Positions 52,097 to 61,581 of a stretch of 64,000 nt of DNA are shown piece after piece (positions within the stretch are counted from its first letter, which is position 1; every line of letters begins with the position of its first letter). The stretch covers positions 51,439-115,438 of the forward strand of contig JASFYT010000041.1 in the NCBI GenBank assembly GCA_045047085.1. Direction: 5' to 3'. The translations under genes were made by a program, and so were the position numbers. The notes beneath the pieces were generated by a model. That model saw only the letters and a program-made list of their open reading frames with translations. It did not search any database and had not been told where the DNA came from. The DNA comes from GCA-2401155 sp045047085 (lineage in GTDB: Bacteria; Pseudomonadota; Alphaproteobacteria; Rhizobiales; Rhizobiaceae).

Positions 52097-53464
52097 CTAC
52101 TTTCGGCGCGATTCCTTGAGCGCCGCATTGCGTTCTCTGATTTTCGTACCGTATTTTTCTTTCACCGTCTGTCTGCCGCGGCCGATTCCCATGGCATCAT
52201 CCGGCACATCTTCCGTAATAACACTGCCCGATGCAACAAAGCCACCATCGCCAATTTTTACCGGTGCAACCAGCGATGAATTCGAGCCGATAAAGGCATT
52301 TTTTCCGATATCCGTAAAGTGCTTGTTCATACCGTCGTAGTTACAGGTGATAGTACCGGCACCAATATTGGCACCAGCCCCCACACGAGCGTCCCCGACA
52401 TAACTAAGATGGTTCACCTTCGCACCTTCTTCAATAACGGCCTTTTTAATTTCGCAAAAATTACCAACCTTTGAACCGGCAAGCAATTCCGCACCTGGTC
52501 GCAGCCGCGCATAGGGGCCGACAACGACATCATTACCCACATTAGCACCTTCAAGGTGTGAAAACGCACGGATATTTGCACCACTTTTGATAATAACTTC
52601 GGGGCCAAACACCACATTAGGTTCGATCGTCACATCACCTTCAACCTGTGTATCAAAGTGAAAGAACACGGTTTCTGGCGCACTCATGGCAACGCTGGAT
52701 AGCATCAGTGTTTCACGCTTACGCTGCTGCCAAAGAGCCTCCACTTGCGCCAGTTCCACACGATTATTGACGCCGATGATTTCAGCTTCATCCGCCTCAA
52801 TCGCCACAACTTTTAGATTTCTGGAACAAGCCACCTCAACAATATCGGTCAAATAATATTCCTGTTTGACGTTGTCATTGGATATCCCATCAAGCAGACT
52901 AAGCGCTTCCTTGCCGGAGAATGCCATAATGCCGCCATTGCAGAATTTGACTTGCCGCTCGTATTCGCTCGCATCCTTATGCTCGCGAATAGCGACCAAT
53001 TCGCCGTCTTTTTCAAGCAATCGACCATAGCCGGTGGGACTATCCGTGCGAAACCCGAGTACCGCCACATCAACGCCATCAGCCAGCAACCCACGTAACT
53101 CAAGCAAAGTCTCTGGCCGCGTCAGCGGTACATCACCGTAGAGAATGAGGATATCATCATAGGATTTATCAATCGCTTCACGTGCCGCCAACACCGCATG
53201 GCCTGTGCCCAGCCGTTCAGTTTGCACAAATATCTGAGCTTCACCATTTCGACTGGTTACAGCTTCTGCTACCCGTTCAGCCTGATTGCCCACAACCACC
53301 GCAAGCGCACTACCGCCGGCTTCACTGGCCGCTTCCATCACATGATTGACCATCGGCAACCCGGCAACGGGGTGTAATACCTTGGACATATCTGAGCGCA
53401 TCCGCGTTCCCTCACCCGCCGCAAGAATGATCGTCAAACATGTTCTATCGCTGGAATTATTCAT
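52097..53464 (-). CDS. glmU: Bifunctional GlmU (GlcNAc-1-P uridyltransferase / GlcN-1-P acetyltransferase)
   Basis: About 455 residues. The N-terminal uridyltransferase has LAAGEGTRMRSDMSKVLHPV (residues 14-33). The C-terminal left-handed beta-helix has hexapeptide repeats and the acetyltransferase stretch VNHLSYVGDARVGAGANIGA, with CNYDGMNKH. It makes UDP-GlcNAc for peptidoglycan and lipopolysaccharide. The start ATG 53464 (MNNSSDRTC) is preferred; the frame is open to 53497. It is the first gene of a minus-strand train of eight. Confidence 0.95.
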   Translation of the reverse strand: MNNSSDRTCLTIILAAGEGTRMRSDMSKVLHPVAGLPMVNHVMEAASEAGGSALAVVVGNQAERVAEAVTSRNGEAQIFVQTERLGTGHAVLAAREAIDKSYDDILILYGDVPLTRPETLLELRGLLADGVDVAVLGFRTDSPTGYGRLLEKDGELVAIREHKDASEYERQVKFCNGGIMAFSGKEALSLLDGISNDNVKQEYYLTDIVEVACSRNLKVVAIEADEAEIIGVNNRVELAQVEALWQQRKRETLMLSSVAMSAPETVFFHFDTQVEGDVTIEPNVVFGPEVIIKSGANIRAFSHLEGANVGNDVVVGPYARLRPGAELLAGSKVGNFCEIKKAVIEEGAKVNHLSYVGDARVGAGANIGAGTITCNYDGMNKHFTDIGKNAFIGSNSSLVAPVKIGDGGFVASGSVITEDVPDDAMGIGRGRQTVKEKYGTKIRERNAALKESRRK

Positions 53465-53639
53465 TTCGCCTGCCTTCAAAGTCCCGATTGCTTCCATTTA
53501 CACCAAATGGCGTTACAAATTCGTTGATTTTCGCCAGTTCCACACCCCTACCGCCAAAAACCATCCGTTGCAATTGCCCGGTTTTCTCCCATATCAATGA
53601 AATACGCCAAAAATTGTTTTGAAAGATTGAGGGTACAGA

Positions 53640-55094
53640 TTGTCGAACATTACAAATTTGACTGATGATGCGTTAATTGCATTTGATAATCTGTCCGATA
53701 TGGCAAGCAATCTGGTCTCACCTTCCATTCGTCTCGGCATTACCGGCCTGTCGCGGGCAGGAAAAACTGTTTTCATCACATCGCTTGTTCATAACTTAAT
53801 TCACGGTGGCAGGCTCCCCATGTTTGGACCCTACGCCAGCGGGCGTATCGCACAGGCCATGTTGCAACCGCAACCATCGATGAACGTGCCGCGCTTTGCC
53901 TATGAGGACCACGTGCAAACCTTACTTGAAGATCACGCATGGCCAAAGTCCACGGCCTCAATCTCGGAACTACGACTTACCCTAAAATATGAATCTGCCA
54001 CCGCATGGGGCAGAACCTTTGGCTCCGGCGTGTTGAACATCGATATGGTCGATTACCCCGGCGAATGGCTGCTCGACTTACCCCTATTGGGCATGGACTT
54101 TGCCCAATGGAGCAATCAAGCTCTAGAGTTATCGCGTCAGCCAGCCCGGAAAAAGCTGGCTGCCAAATGGCACGCAACGCTTGCTAAAGTTGATTCTACA
54201 GCCCCGGTCGATGAAACCATTGCTCGCGAGCAAGCCCAGATATTCACTCAATATCTGCGCGATTGCCGCGAAGATAAATCTGCCCTTTCCACCTTGCCGC
54301 CTGGAAGATTCCTGATGCCCGGTGATCTGGAAGGTTCCCCTGCCCTAACTTTCGCCCCGCTGGATATACCCGAAGGGGCAAAACCCGAACCAGAAAGCCT
54401 GCACGCGCTGATGCAGGACCGTTTTGAAGCCTATAAGACAATCGTCATTAAACCATTCTTCCGTGAGCATTTTGCACGGCTGGATCGACAAATCGTGCTG
54501 GTCGACGCGCTTCAAGCCATCAACGCAGGACCAGAGGCCATTCAGGATTTAGAGATTGCGCTGGGTAATGTGCTGGCTTGTTTCAGGCCCGGTTCCGGCC
54601 ATTGGCTCACCTCCGTTTTGTCACGTAAAATCGACAAAATCCTGTTTGCAGCCACTAAAGCTGACCACCTCCATCACGAAAATCACGACCGGCTGGAGGC
54701 ATTACTCTCCCGCCTCGTCGAAAAAGCCATAACCCGCGCAAAATTTGCCGGTGCCGATGTGGACGTTCAGGCTATCGCCTCCATCCGTGCGACCCAAGAG
54801 GGCTATATGGGCGAAGGAAAAGACAAACTCCCCGTGGTCATCGGCAAACCACTCAAAGATCAGGTGATCGATGGCGAGAAATTCGATGGCAGAACAAAAA
54901 CGGCAATCTTCCCCGGCGATTTACCCAAGAACCCATCCGATCTCTTTTCCAATTCAAAGAGCAAGCCAAACCTAACCTTCGTTCGTTTCAAGCCACCGGA
55001 GTTGGAAACCAGCAACGATGGCCTCACACTTTCCCTGCCACACATCCGGCTCGACCGCGCACTGCAATTCCTCCTTGCAGACCGCCTCGCCTGA
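53640..55094 (+). CDS. YcjX family NTPase
   Basis: A 484-residue protein with a P-loop in GLSRAGKT (residues 36-43) and the family stretches IDMVDYPGEWLLDLPLL and LSRKIDKILFAATKADHLHH, the latter giving the nucleotide-specificity motif (TKAD). YcjX is a stress-linked GTPase-like protein of unknown task. The start is TTG 53640, with GAGGG six bases before it; no ATG fits. The YcjF gene follows within 12 bp, as in other proteobacteria. Confidence 0.9.
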   Translation: MSNITNLTDDALIAFDNLSDMASNLVSPSIRLGITGLSRAGKTVFITSLVHNLIHGGRLPMFGPYASGRIAQAMLQPQPSMNVPRFAYEDHVQTLLEDHAWPKSTASISELRLTLKYESATAWGRTFGSGVLNIDMVDYPGEWLLDLPLLGMDFAQWSNQALELSRQPARKKLAAKWHATLAKVDSTAPVDETIAREQAQIFTQYLRDCREDKSALSTLPPGRFLMPGDLEGSPALTFAPLDIPEGAKPEPESLHALMQDRFEAYKTIVIKPFFREHFARLDRQIVLVDALQAINAGPEAIQDLEIALGNVLACFRPGSGHWLTSVLSRKIDKILFAATKADHLHHENHDRLEALLSRLVEKAITRAKFAGADVDVQAIASIRATQEGYMGEGKDKLPVVIGKPLKDQVIDGEKFDGRTKTAIFPGDLPKNPSDLFSNSKSKPNLTFVRFKPPELETSNDGLTLSLPHIRLDRALQFLLADRLA

Positions 55095-55106
55095 TTGGAG
55101 AAACAA

Positions 55107-56159
55107 TTGCCAGATTCAACTAGAAAGCCCCGCGCATTCAAAATTCAGGATGACGAGAAACCAAAACCAAAGCGCAAACCACGCGCTGCCAAAGGCGTAT
55201 CCAGCCTCACCATTATCTCTGATGATGAGGCCAACGGCATCATCGAGACGTTGGAACCAGCACCGTTAAAGCCAAACAAACGCGGGGGAATCAAATGGTC
55301 GACCCTGTTCTTCGCAAGCCTCGGCGGCCTGATTTCCATTGGCATCGGCCTCAGCCTTGATCAACTCATCCGTGAATTATTTGAACGCTACACATGGGCA
55401 GGATGGATTGCTGCCGGCCTTACCGCCATTTTGGTGCTATCCCTGATAGTCATTATCCTCAAAGAAATCTGGGGCATATTCCACCTTAAGAAAATTACCG
55501 AACTCCGGCAAAAAGCAACGAAGGCCAAATCCTCCAACAATCTGCAACAGGCAAAACGTGTCGCTGGCGAATTATCACAACTATTCAATGACCGCGCCGA
55601 TACCGCCCAAGGCAGAACCCGCCTGAGAGAACATGCAAACGAAATAATGGATGGCAGCGACCTGATCACGCTCACCGAGCAAGAACTGATGCGGCCGCTC
55701 GACAAAAAAGCCCAGCAATTGGTGATGAATTCCGCAAAACGGGTTTCACTGGTAACCGCGATTTCACCACGCGCCATCGTAGATGTCATCTACGTGCTGA
55801 TGGAAAATATTCGCCTCATTCGGGCTCTTTCCATTCTGTATGGCGGACGCCCCGGCACGCTCGGTTTTTTACGCCTGTCAAAAAACGTACTGACCCATCT
55901 GGCGGCAACTGGCGCCATTGCCATTGGCGATGGACTGCTGCAACAAATGATTGGCCAAGGCCTTGCCGCAAAGCTATCTGCAAGGCTGGGCGAAGGCGTC
56001 ATCAATGGCCTGCTCACCGCTCGCATCGGCATTTCAGCCATGGACATTTGCCGCCCGATGGCCTTTGATGCTCTAAAGCGTCCAGGAATTTCAGATTTTA
56101 TGGGCGAATTGCTAAGGCTCAACCAGGTACAGCCCAAGTCAAACGCTGTGGATAAGTAG
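55107..56159 (+). CDS. YcjF family membrane protein (TIGR01620, DUF697)
   Basis: About 350 residues: a basic, Pro-rich cytoplasmic start, two membrane helices (WSTLFFASLGGLISIGIGLSL and WIAAGLTAILVLSLIVIIL) and a C-terminal DUF697 region with ATGAIAIGDGLLQQMIGQGL. It pairs with YcjX. The start is TTG 55107, as GGAG lies six bases before it; TTG 55095 is the other in-frame choice. Confidence 0.88.
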   Translation: MPDSTRKPRAFKIQDDEKPKPKRKPRAAKGVSSLTIISDDEANGIIETLEPAPLKPNKRGGIKWSTLFFASLGGLISIGIGLSLDQLIRELFERYTWAGWIAAGLTAILVLSLIVIILKEIWGIFHLKKITELRQKATKAKSSNNLQQAKRVAGELSQLFNDRADTAQGRTRLREHANEIMDGSDLITLTEQELMRPLDKKAQQLVMNSAKRVSLVTAISPRAIVDVIYVLMENIRLIRALSILYGGRPGTLGFLRLSKNVLTHLAATGAIAIGDGLLQQMIGQGLAAKLSARLGEGVINGLLTARIGISAMDICRPMAFDALKRPGISDFMGELLRLNQVQPKSNAVDK

Positions 56160-56298
56160 TCCATGCAACAATTGGAAACAGCATGTGATGCGATTCCTTC
56201 GCGATAGCCATCAATTACTGTCATTCTGTCTGGTAAGGAATAAAGGGTTAACCATTTTCGGTAAGGATGCGTTCAAAGATTCGGGTGGTACATTGATA

Positions 56299-56820
56299 AT
56301 GCGGTTTTTCAGTATTCTGTTTTTTGCTTTTTCTTGTTTGTTGGTTTCGTTTGCCGCACAGGCTTCTGATCGAACATTTTTCTCAGGCATAGAGGGGAAA
56401 TGGCGCGGTCCCGGCGAAATCGTTGCGGGAAAATTCAAAGGCACCAAGTTCGTTTGTACATTTGAAGGCGATACTTTGGCAAAATCGTCAGGTATGAATA
56501 TTGGCGGCTCCTGCCGTATCGGGTTATTTTCTCAACCAATGAATGCACTCGTGCGCAAAGCTGGCGGTCGCTATAAGGGTAAATTCCTGGATGGTGCAGC
56601 AGGCGAAGGCATGGATGTTATCGGTGGCCGTTATTCCAGATCACGGTTAAGCGTCGACATTGTCCGCAAGGATTTGCGCGGTGTAATGATTACAAGTCTC
56701 AACAAGCAAAACAAACTGAACGTTACCGTATCCGTACACGTGGGAAAAAGGCTCATCCCCGTAATTGGCATGACGCTGAAACGCGTTGGCATAAAGAAAA
56801 TGGCCAGCAAGACCAAATAA
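56299..56820 (+). CDS. Secreted protein of unknown function
   Basis: About 173 residues with a clear signal peptide (MRFFSILFFAFSCLLVSFAA, cleavage near AQAS). The mature part begins DRTFFSGIEGKWRGPGEIVAGKF, with two Cys (FVCTF and GSCRI) that may form a disulfide. The WRGPGEIVAGKFKGT pattern is common in rhizobial periplasmic proteins, but I know no function. The frame is open to 56185, but ATG 56299 fits the signal peptide. The gene stands alone after ycjF. Confidence 0.7.
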   Translation: MRFFSILFFAFSCLLVSFAAQASDRTFFSGIEGKWRGPGEIVAGKFKGTKFVCTFEGDTLAKSSGMNIGGSCRIGLFSQPMNALVRKAGGRYKGKFLDGAAGEGMDVIGGRYSRSRLSVDIVRKDLRGVMITSLNKQNKLNVTVSVHVGKRLIPVIGMTLKRVGIKKMASKTK

Positions 56821-56920
56821 TTCGAGCACAATCTAAAATATGGCAGCCGATTTTCTTATAAATTGTGTTTAAAAACAAATTGATAGATACTTTTTTCCAT
56901 TTTATATCGCAAAAAATATT

Positions 56921-57457
56921 CTAGCGTTCGTCTCGGGCTAGATGCCAATTGCTTTGGGCGGAATATAATTCGATTTCCTTTGTGTCGCATTCACCAAGCC
57001 AATCCGACACGCTCTTTCTATAAATCAGCAATTCCGGTGAAATATCCGCCAGTGGTTTAAGCACAAATGCCCGTTCATGCATTCTTGGGTGCGGCAAGGT
57101 GAGCGTATCATTGGCCTGTTCCACACCTTCATAGATCAACAGATCCACATCGATGGATCGAGGGCCCCACCGCACAATGCGTTCACGCTTTAATGCTTTT
57201 TCAGCCGACAAGCAGGCTTCCAATAACAATTCCGGACTAAGCTTCGTAGAAATTTTTGCAACGGCATTTAAAAACCAGTCCTGATCCACATTTCCCCAAG
57301 GGGGTGTCTTATAGATCGGCGATACTGAGAGAATTTCAACCGCTTGGCCCGCACTCAACAATTGCAAGGCGACTGCCATATTGGCTTTAACATTGCCAAT
57401 ATTGCCTCCAAGCCCCAGCCATGCCTGACGAGCCAGACTGGTTTGACGCTCAGTCAT
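56921..57457 (-). CDS. folK: HPPK (folate synthesis)
   Basis: About 178 residues. It transfers pyrophosphate from ATP to 6-hydroxymethyl-dihydropterin. Motifs: WLGLGGNIGNVKANM, PIYKTPPWGNVDQDWFLNAV, and RWGPRSIDVDLLIYEG with LPHPRMHERAFVLKPL. The start ATG 57457 (MTERQTSL) overlaps the end of folB by 8 bp. It is the last gene of folP-folB-folK. Confidence 0.95.
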   Translation of the reverse strand: MTERQTSLARQAWLGLGGNIGNVKANMAVALQLLSAGQAVEILSVSPIYKTPPWGNVDQDWFLNAVAKISTKLSPELLLEACLSAEKALKRERIVRWGPRSIDVDLLIYEGVEQANDTLTLPHPRMHERAFVLKPLADISPELLIYRKSVSDWLGECDTKEIELYSAQSNWHLARDER

Positions 57458-57824
57458 TATTTTGGGGATAGGTGACACTGACCGCGGCATAGTCAAGAAT
57501 TCCCTGCACCGGTGCGCTGGGCTTTCGAATTGTAATGGTCACTGATTTAACAATCGGAAAAGTCGCGCAGATATCCTTGGCCACATCCAGAGCAAGCGCT
57601 TCAATCAAAAAACGCCGTTTGCCGCTAATAATGCGTTCGATCACTTGAAACGCAGCTCCATAATCGACCACCTTCTCAAAATCGTCGTTTTCCAACGCAT
57701 CGGTTCCATCAACCAAAAGTTCAGCATCCACAAAGAAACGCTGACCAAGAGTTTCCTCTTCATTGAACAACCCATGGCGTGCAAAGAACGCGCAATTCTG
57801 CAGCCTGATCACATATTCCGTCAT
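57450..57824 (-). CDS. folB: Dihydroneopterin aldolase
   Basis: About 124 residues: MTEYVIRLQNCAFFARHGLFNEEETLGQRFFVDAEL with the family His-Gly and Glu, and a C-terminal SVTIRKPSAPVQGILDYAAVSV. It turns 7,8-dihydroneopterin to the hydroxymethyl pterin used by FolK. The start ATG 57824 gives the normal N terminus; the frame opens at 57854, within the folP end. Confidence 0.94.
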   Translation of the reverse strand: MTEYVIRLQNCAFFARHGLFNEEETLGQRFFVDAELLVDGTDALENDDFEKVVDYGAAFQVIERIISGKRRFLIEALALDVAKDICATFPIVKSVTITIRKPSAPVQGILDYAAVSVTYPQNND

Positions 57825-57840
57825 ATTTTCATTCCCCAAT

Positions 57841-58695
57841 TCAATCGGCAGCAATCACAGCATCCGCGACAGCAAGCGCATCCTTGTTGGCACCAATATC
57901 ATGTACCCGAAAGATAGCGCTACCCTTCATCCTCGTTATTACATTACTGGCAGCGGTAGCAATGTCGCGCTCACCAACCCCTCGCCCCGTCACCGCCCCC
58001 AAAAAGCGTTTTCGCGATGTTCCGGTCAATACCGGAAACCCAAATTCAAACAGTCTTTCAAAATTGGCCAGCAATTCAACATTTTCTTCGGGGTCCTTGG
58101 CAAAGCCAAAGCCGGGATCAAGCACAATTGACAGATCATCTACCCCAGCGGACTTGGCGATAGCCAATGATTTGGAAAGATAGTCCATATGATCCTTGAT
58201 CACATCCCGTCCGCGATTTCTTCCACGTCCCGAATGCATCAAACAACACCCTGCTCCAGCATCAGCCACGATTTTTGCAACTTCCGGTTCCTTTTGAAAA
58301 CCCCACACATCATTGACAATATGCGCACCAGCCTTGATGGCCAATTTTGCCGTCTCCGCCCGATATGTATCTATGGAAATAAGCGCATCGGTTTTGTCGG
58401 ATAACGCCTCAATCACCGGCAATACGCGCGATTGTTCTTCCTTAGCAGATACAGACACCGCATCAGGCTTGGTTGATTCTCCGCCAATATCGATGATTGC
58501 GGCCCCTTCCTCCACCATTTGAAGGGCTGCAAAAACGGCCACGTCAACATTGCGCAATCTCCCGCCATCGGAAAACGAATCGGGTGTTACATTCAATATC
58601 CCCATTAGAATCCCCTTAGGCCCAAGCGTGATTTGACGCCCATGCGCCAATTGCCACTCGCGAGATTTAAAGGGATTGAACGCGTCTTTGCCCAT
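57841..58695 (-). CDS. folP: Dihydropteroate synthase
   Basis: A 284-residue TIM-barrel enzyme joining p-aminobenzoate and hydroxymethyl-dihydropterin pyrophosphate. Motifs: MGILNVTPDSFSDGG near residue 32, IIDIGGESTKPDA and the C-terminal GTSRKRFLG. It is the sulfonamide target. First gene of the folate operon; 268 bp lie before the divergent MFS gene, with nothing recognisable in it. Confidence 0.96.
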   Translation of the reverse strand: MGKDAFNPFKSREWQLAHGRQITLGPKGILMGILNVTPDSFSDGGRLRNVDVAVFAALQMVEEGAAIIDIGGESTKPDAVSVSAKEEQSRVLPVIEALSDKTDALISIDTYRAETAKLAIKAGAHIVNDVWGFQKEPEVAKIVADAGAGCCLMHSGRGRNRGRDVIKDHMDYLSKSLAIAKSAGVDDLSIVLDPGFGFAKDPEENVELLANFERLFEFGFPVLTGTSRKRFLGAVTGRGVGERDIATAASNVITRMKGSAIFRVHDIGANKDALAVADAVIAAD

Positions 58696-58963
58696 GCAAG
58701 GCCTGCTCCAAATTGATATAGTCAGGATACATTTTACGATAAATGAACCGTGAAAAGTGCCTATAGGCTTGTTTTATCGCACATTTTAACTGAAAATCGA
58801 CAACCGCTTATCAGATTGCACTCTGGATAATCTTTATCGACAACAACAACAAATTGCCATTTCATTTTTTAATATCTCCGCCAAAGGATAAACCACCTAT
58901 AAACATATTGCCGAGGTGCTTATCGCCTGTTATCGCTAGCCGATAATCACAAGGCTTTCTGCA

Positions 58964-60178
58964 TTGAATTTCAAAATTTCCAATGACCTATCTGACACTG
59001 GGTGGCGTAGCCCTGTCATATTGCTGATGGCAATGGCTGCCACCTTGCAGATTTCTTTTGCCTCGTGGACAATTCTCACTAATAATTTTGCAGTAGAAAT
59101 ACTATCCTTCACGGGCAAGGAGATCGGCATCCAGCAAAGCATTCGTGAAATTCCCGGTTTTTTTGCATTTGCTGCAATATTCTTGCTGTTTTTCATACGC
59201 GAACAGGTGCTCGCCTTTGTTTCGCTAGCTGTATTGGGAGGGGCCGCCGCGCTAACGGGTCTCTTTCCTTCAATCAGCGGGTTTTTGATCATCACGTTCA
59301 TTTCCTCCATGGGTTATCATTATTTTGAAACCATGAACCAGTCATTGTCGCTTCAATGGCTACCGAAGAAAACCGCCCCTGCCACCATGGGCAAGATCAT
59401 GGCATTTGGCTCATTTGCTCAATTGGTGACATTCGCCTTTGTTTTCGTAATGTGGAAACTGTTTGAATTCGGCTACACAACCATCTTTATCATCACAGGC
59501 GGCACCACGTTAATTGGCGTGGTAATTATGGTTTTCTCTTTCCCGATGTTTCGCCAAGGAACGGCCCAACGAAAAAACCTGGTCCTTAGAAAGCGGTATT
59601 GGCTTTACTACGCCCTAACCTTTATGGGTGGAGCCAGACGCCAGATATTTCTGGTCTTTGCAGCTTTTATGATGGTCGAGCGATTCGGCTTCAAAGTGCA
59701 TGAGATTGCCGTTTTATTCTTTATAAACGGTGCTTTGAACATGTATTTCGCACCAAAAATCGGCGGCTGGATTGTTCGATTCGGCGAAAGACGCACTCTG
59801 ACCGTAGAATATATTGGCCTTATTTTGATATTTACAGCTTATGCATTTGTGCCCAATGTTTGGATAGCAATTGGCCTCTACATCATTGATCACGCTTTCT
59901 TTGCCATGGCAATTGCTATGAAAACTTACTTCCAAAAAATTGCTGATCCTGCAGACATTTCCCCCACTGCTGGCGTCGCATTTACGATTAACCATATTGC
60001 TGCCGTTTTTATCCCTGTATGGTTCGGCTTGTTATGGCTTTGGAGTCCGGCGGCGGTTTTCTTGGCTGGTGCAGCAATGGCTGCAATTTCGCTCGCTCTG
60101 GCTCAGCTTATCCCCTATTCACCCGAAGAGGGAATAGAATTTCGTTGGCTGGAAACGGCAAGAAATCGCGAGGGGTAG
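58964..60178 (+). CDS. MFS transporter
   Basis: A 404-residue carrier with about twelve membrane helices. It begins after a short polar leader with SPVILLMAMAATLQISFASW and has a charged loop in the middle (RQGTAQRKNLVLRKRYW). The classic GxLaDrxGrr loop is weak (FAPKIGGWIVRFGERRTL in the second half). The first codon is likely TTG 58964; an ATG at 59027 would clip the first helix. Substrate unknown. The DUF922 gene follows 1 bp later. Confidence 0.75.
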   Translation: MNFKISNDLSDTGWRSPVILLMAMAATLQISFASWTILTNNFAVEILSFTGKEIGIQQSIREIPGFFAFAAIFLLFFIREQVLAFVSLAVLGGAAALTGLFPSISGFLIITFISSMGYHYFETMNQSLSLQWLPKKTAPATMGKIMAFGSFAQLVTFAFVFVMWKLFEFGYTTIFIITGGTTLIGVVIMVFSFPMFRQGTAQRKNLVLRKRYWLYYALTFMGGARRQIFLVFAAFMMVERFGFKVHEIAVLFFINGALNMYFAPKIGGWIVRFGERRTLTVEYIGLILIFTAYAFVPNVWIAIGLYIIDHAFFAMAIAMKTYFQKIADPADISPTAGVAFTINHIAAVFIPVWFGLLWLWSPAAVFLAGAAMAAISLALAQLIPYSPEEGIEFRWLETARNREG

Positions 60179-60179
60179 G

Positions 60180-60779
60180 ATGATAGCGTTAAGAACACTG
60201 ATAAAAATTGCGCTGTTGTCATCGCTTGCAGGCTGCACCTATGTCGGTGAAAGAACTCAACTCAGCGTCGGCTACTATGACATCAAAGGCACCAGTTTTA
60301 GCGAGTTGGATCAACAAATCTTACTCCACGGGCCAACTGTTGAAGGAGTTGGCAAGGCGCTCGCAGCAACAAAAATCAAGATGGTGCCGGATATTCGATT
60401 CGCTCAAAAAGACGGCAAATGTTTCCTCACTAAAACGCGGGTGAATGTGCAAGCCCGTGTAACCCTGCCGCGTCTGGCCAATCGTCGCCAGCTTAAAAAG
60501 AGCTTACAACGCGCCTGGAGAAATCTGGAAGAATATGCCCGCCTGCACGAGGCTGTACACGTAGCAATTGCTGATCATCATGCGCTGGAAATTGAAAAAT
60601 CCCTCGCTACATTGCAGCCAGCGAATGATTGTGACACCTTAAAAATCAGCGCTCGCAGCCTTGCAGCCAAGATGTTGGAAAAACATGAGCAAGAACAATT
60701 AAAATTTGATGCCAAGGAAAAAAAGCGGATCAAATCTTTGTCCGGCGAGAAAGCACAAGTAGCTGAGCTCAGGTCCTGA
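60180..60779 (+). CDS. DUF922-type lipoprotein with HExxH motif
   Basis: A 199-residue protein with a lipobox (LAGC, Cys19) and a HEAVH motif at residues 123-127, matching the zinc-protease pattern of the DUF922 family. Two further Cys (GKCFLTKT and NDCDTL) may pair. It likely sits in the periplasm, anchored to the outer membrane. The end is a charged helix. It starts right after the MFS stop with a GAGGGG ribosome site, so they are co-transcribed. Confidence 0.78.
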   Translation: MIALRTLIKIALLSSLAGCTYVGERTQLSVGYYDIKGTSFSELDQQILLHGPTVEGVGKALAATKIKMVPDIRFAQKDGKCFLTKTRVNVQARVTLPRLANRRQLKKSLQRAWRNLEEYARLHEAVHVAIADHHALEIEKSLATLQPANDCDTLKISARSLAAKMLEKHEQEQLKFDAKEKKRIKSLSGEKAQVAELRS

Positions 60780-60801
60780 TAGCCAGACCAGAGCTACATA
60801 G

Positions 60802-61122
60802 TCATGCTTGGCGCTCAGGTACCCGAATAATCAACCCGTCCAGCTCATCACTCAATTTAATCTGACAGCTCAGCCGGGAGTTCGGCTGAACTTCCCATGC
60901 AAAATCAAGCATATCTTCTTCCATGACTTCCGGATCACCGGTTTTGGCTTTCCAGCTTTCATCCACATAAACATGGCAGGTAGCACAAGCACAGGCACCG
61001 CCGCACTCGGCCTCAATGCCGGAAATGGAATTTTTGATAGCAATTTCCATGACGGTCGTGCCGGAAGGTGCTTCCACCTCATGGGAAACATTATCATAGG
61101 TAATAAAAGTAACTTTTGGCAT
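60802..61122 (-). CDS. Adrenodoxin-type [2Fe-2S] ferredoxin
   Basis: A 106-residue ferredoxin with the four cluster Cys in AECGGACACATCHVYV and LSCQI (C-x5-C-x2-C and a distant fourth). The MEEDMLDFAW stretch is typical of the FdxB/adrenodoxin group used in iron-sulfur assembly or by P450-like partners. No isc genes are beside it. It is convergent with the DUF922 gene. Confidence 0.92.
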   Translation of the reverse strand: MPKVTFITYDNVSHEVEAPSGTTVMEIAIKNSISGIEAECGGACACATCHVYVDESWKAKTGDPEVMEEDMLDFAWEVQPNSRLSCQIKLSDELDGLIIRVPERQA

Positions 61123-61224
61123 ACGTAATCAGATCCTGAACGTGACTTAAAACATGGCTGTCTTGCCACACCAAGCTAACCCTTGTAAACGCACAATTCT
61201 GTTGAAGTTGTTCTGACCCGCTTT

Positions 61225-61581
61225 TTAGGCCGTTAGATCACGGATATACGCAGAAACGCGATGAGCAGCGGTTTCCATAGATTTAAAATCCGAGTAATCA
61301 GGAGCCTCAGCCAATTCAGCCAATTCTGCCAGTTCCCAGGCACCAAGGCTGCGTGCAGCCCCTTTAATGCGATGGGCAGCCTGCTTTCGGTAAAGATCAT
61401 CCGGCGCATTCTTGAATTCATCAAGATATGCCTCACAATGAGATAGAAAAAGGCCCAGAACCTCTTTTTCCAAATCCCGGTCCCCCATGGTTTGACGCGC
61501 CAAATGCACCAAATCCACCGGTTTATCCATTCCTGCAGCCTTGCAAGCCATGGCAACATCTTGTTTCAGGGCCATCCCCAT
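61225..61581 (-). CDS. Stand-alone Hpt phosphotransfer protein
   Basis: About 118 residues, all-helical, with the Hpt motif AAHRIKGAARSLGA in which His70 is the phospho-acceptor. It should relay phosphate between a hybrid kinase and a response regulator. The start ATG 61581 has AGGAG seven bases upstream; the frame is open to 61755 but those residues look non-coding. No kinase is adjacent. The divergent giant coiled-coil gene starts 500 bp away. Confidence 0.83.
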   Translation of the reverse strand: MGMALKQDVAMACKAAGMDKPVDLVHLARQTMGDRDLEKEVLGLFLSHCEAYLDEFKNAPDDLYRKQAAHRIKGAARSLGAWELAELAELAEAPDYSDFKSMETAAHRVSAYIRDLTA

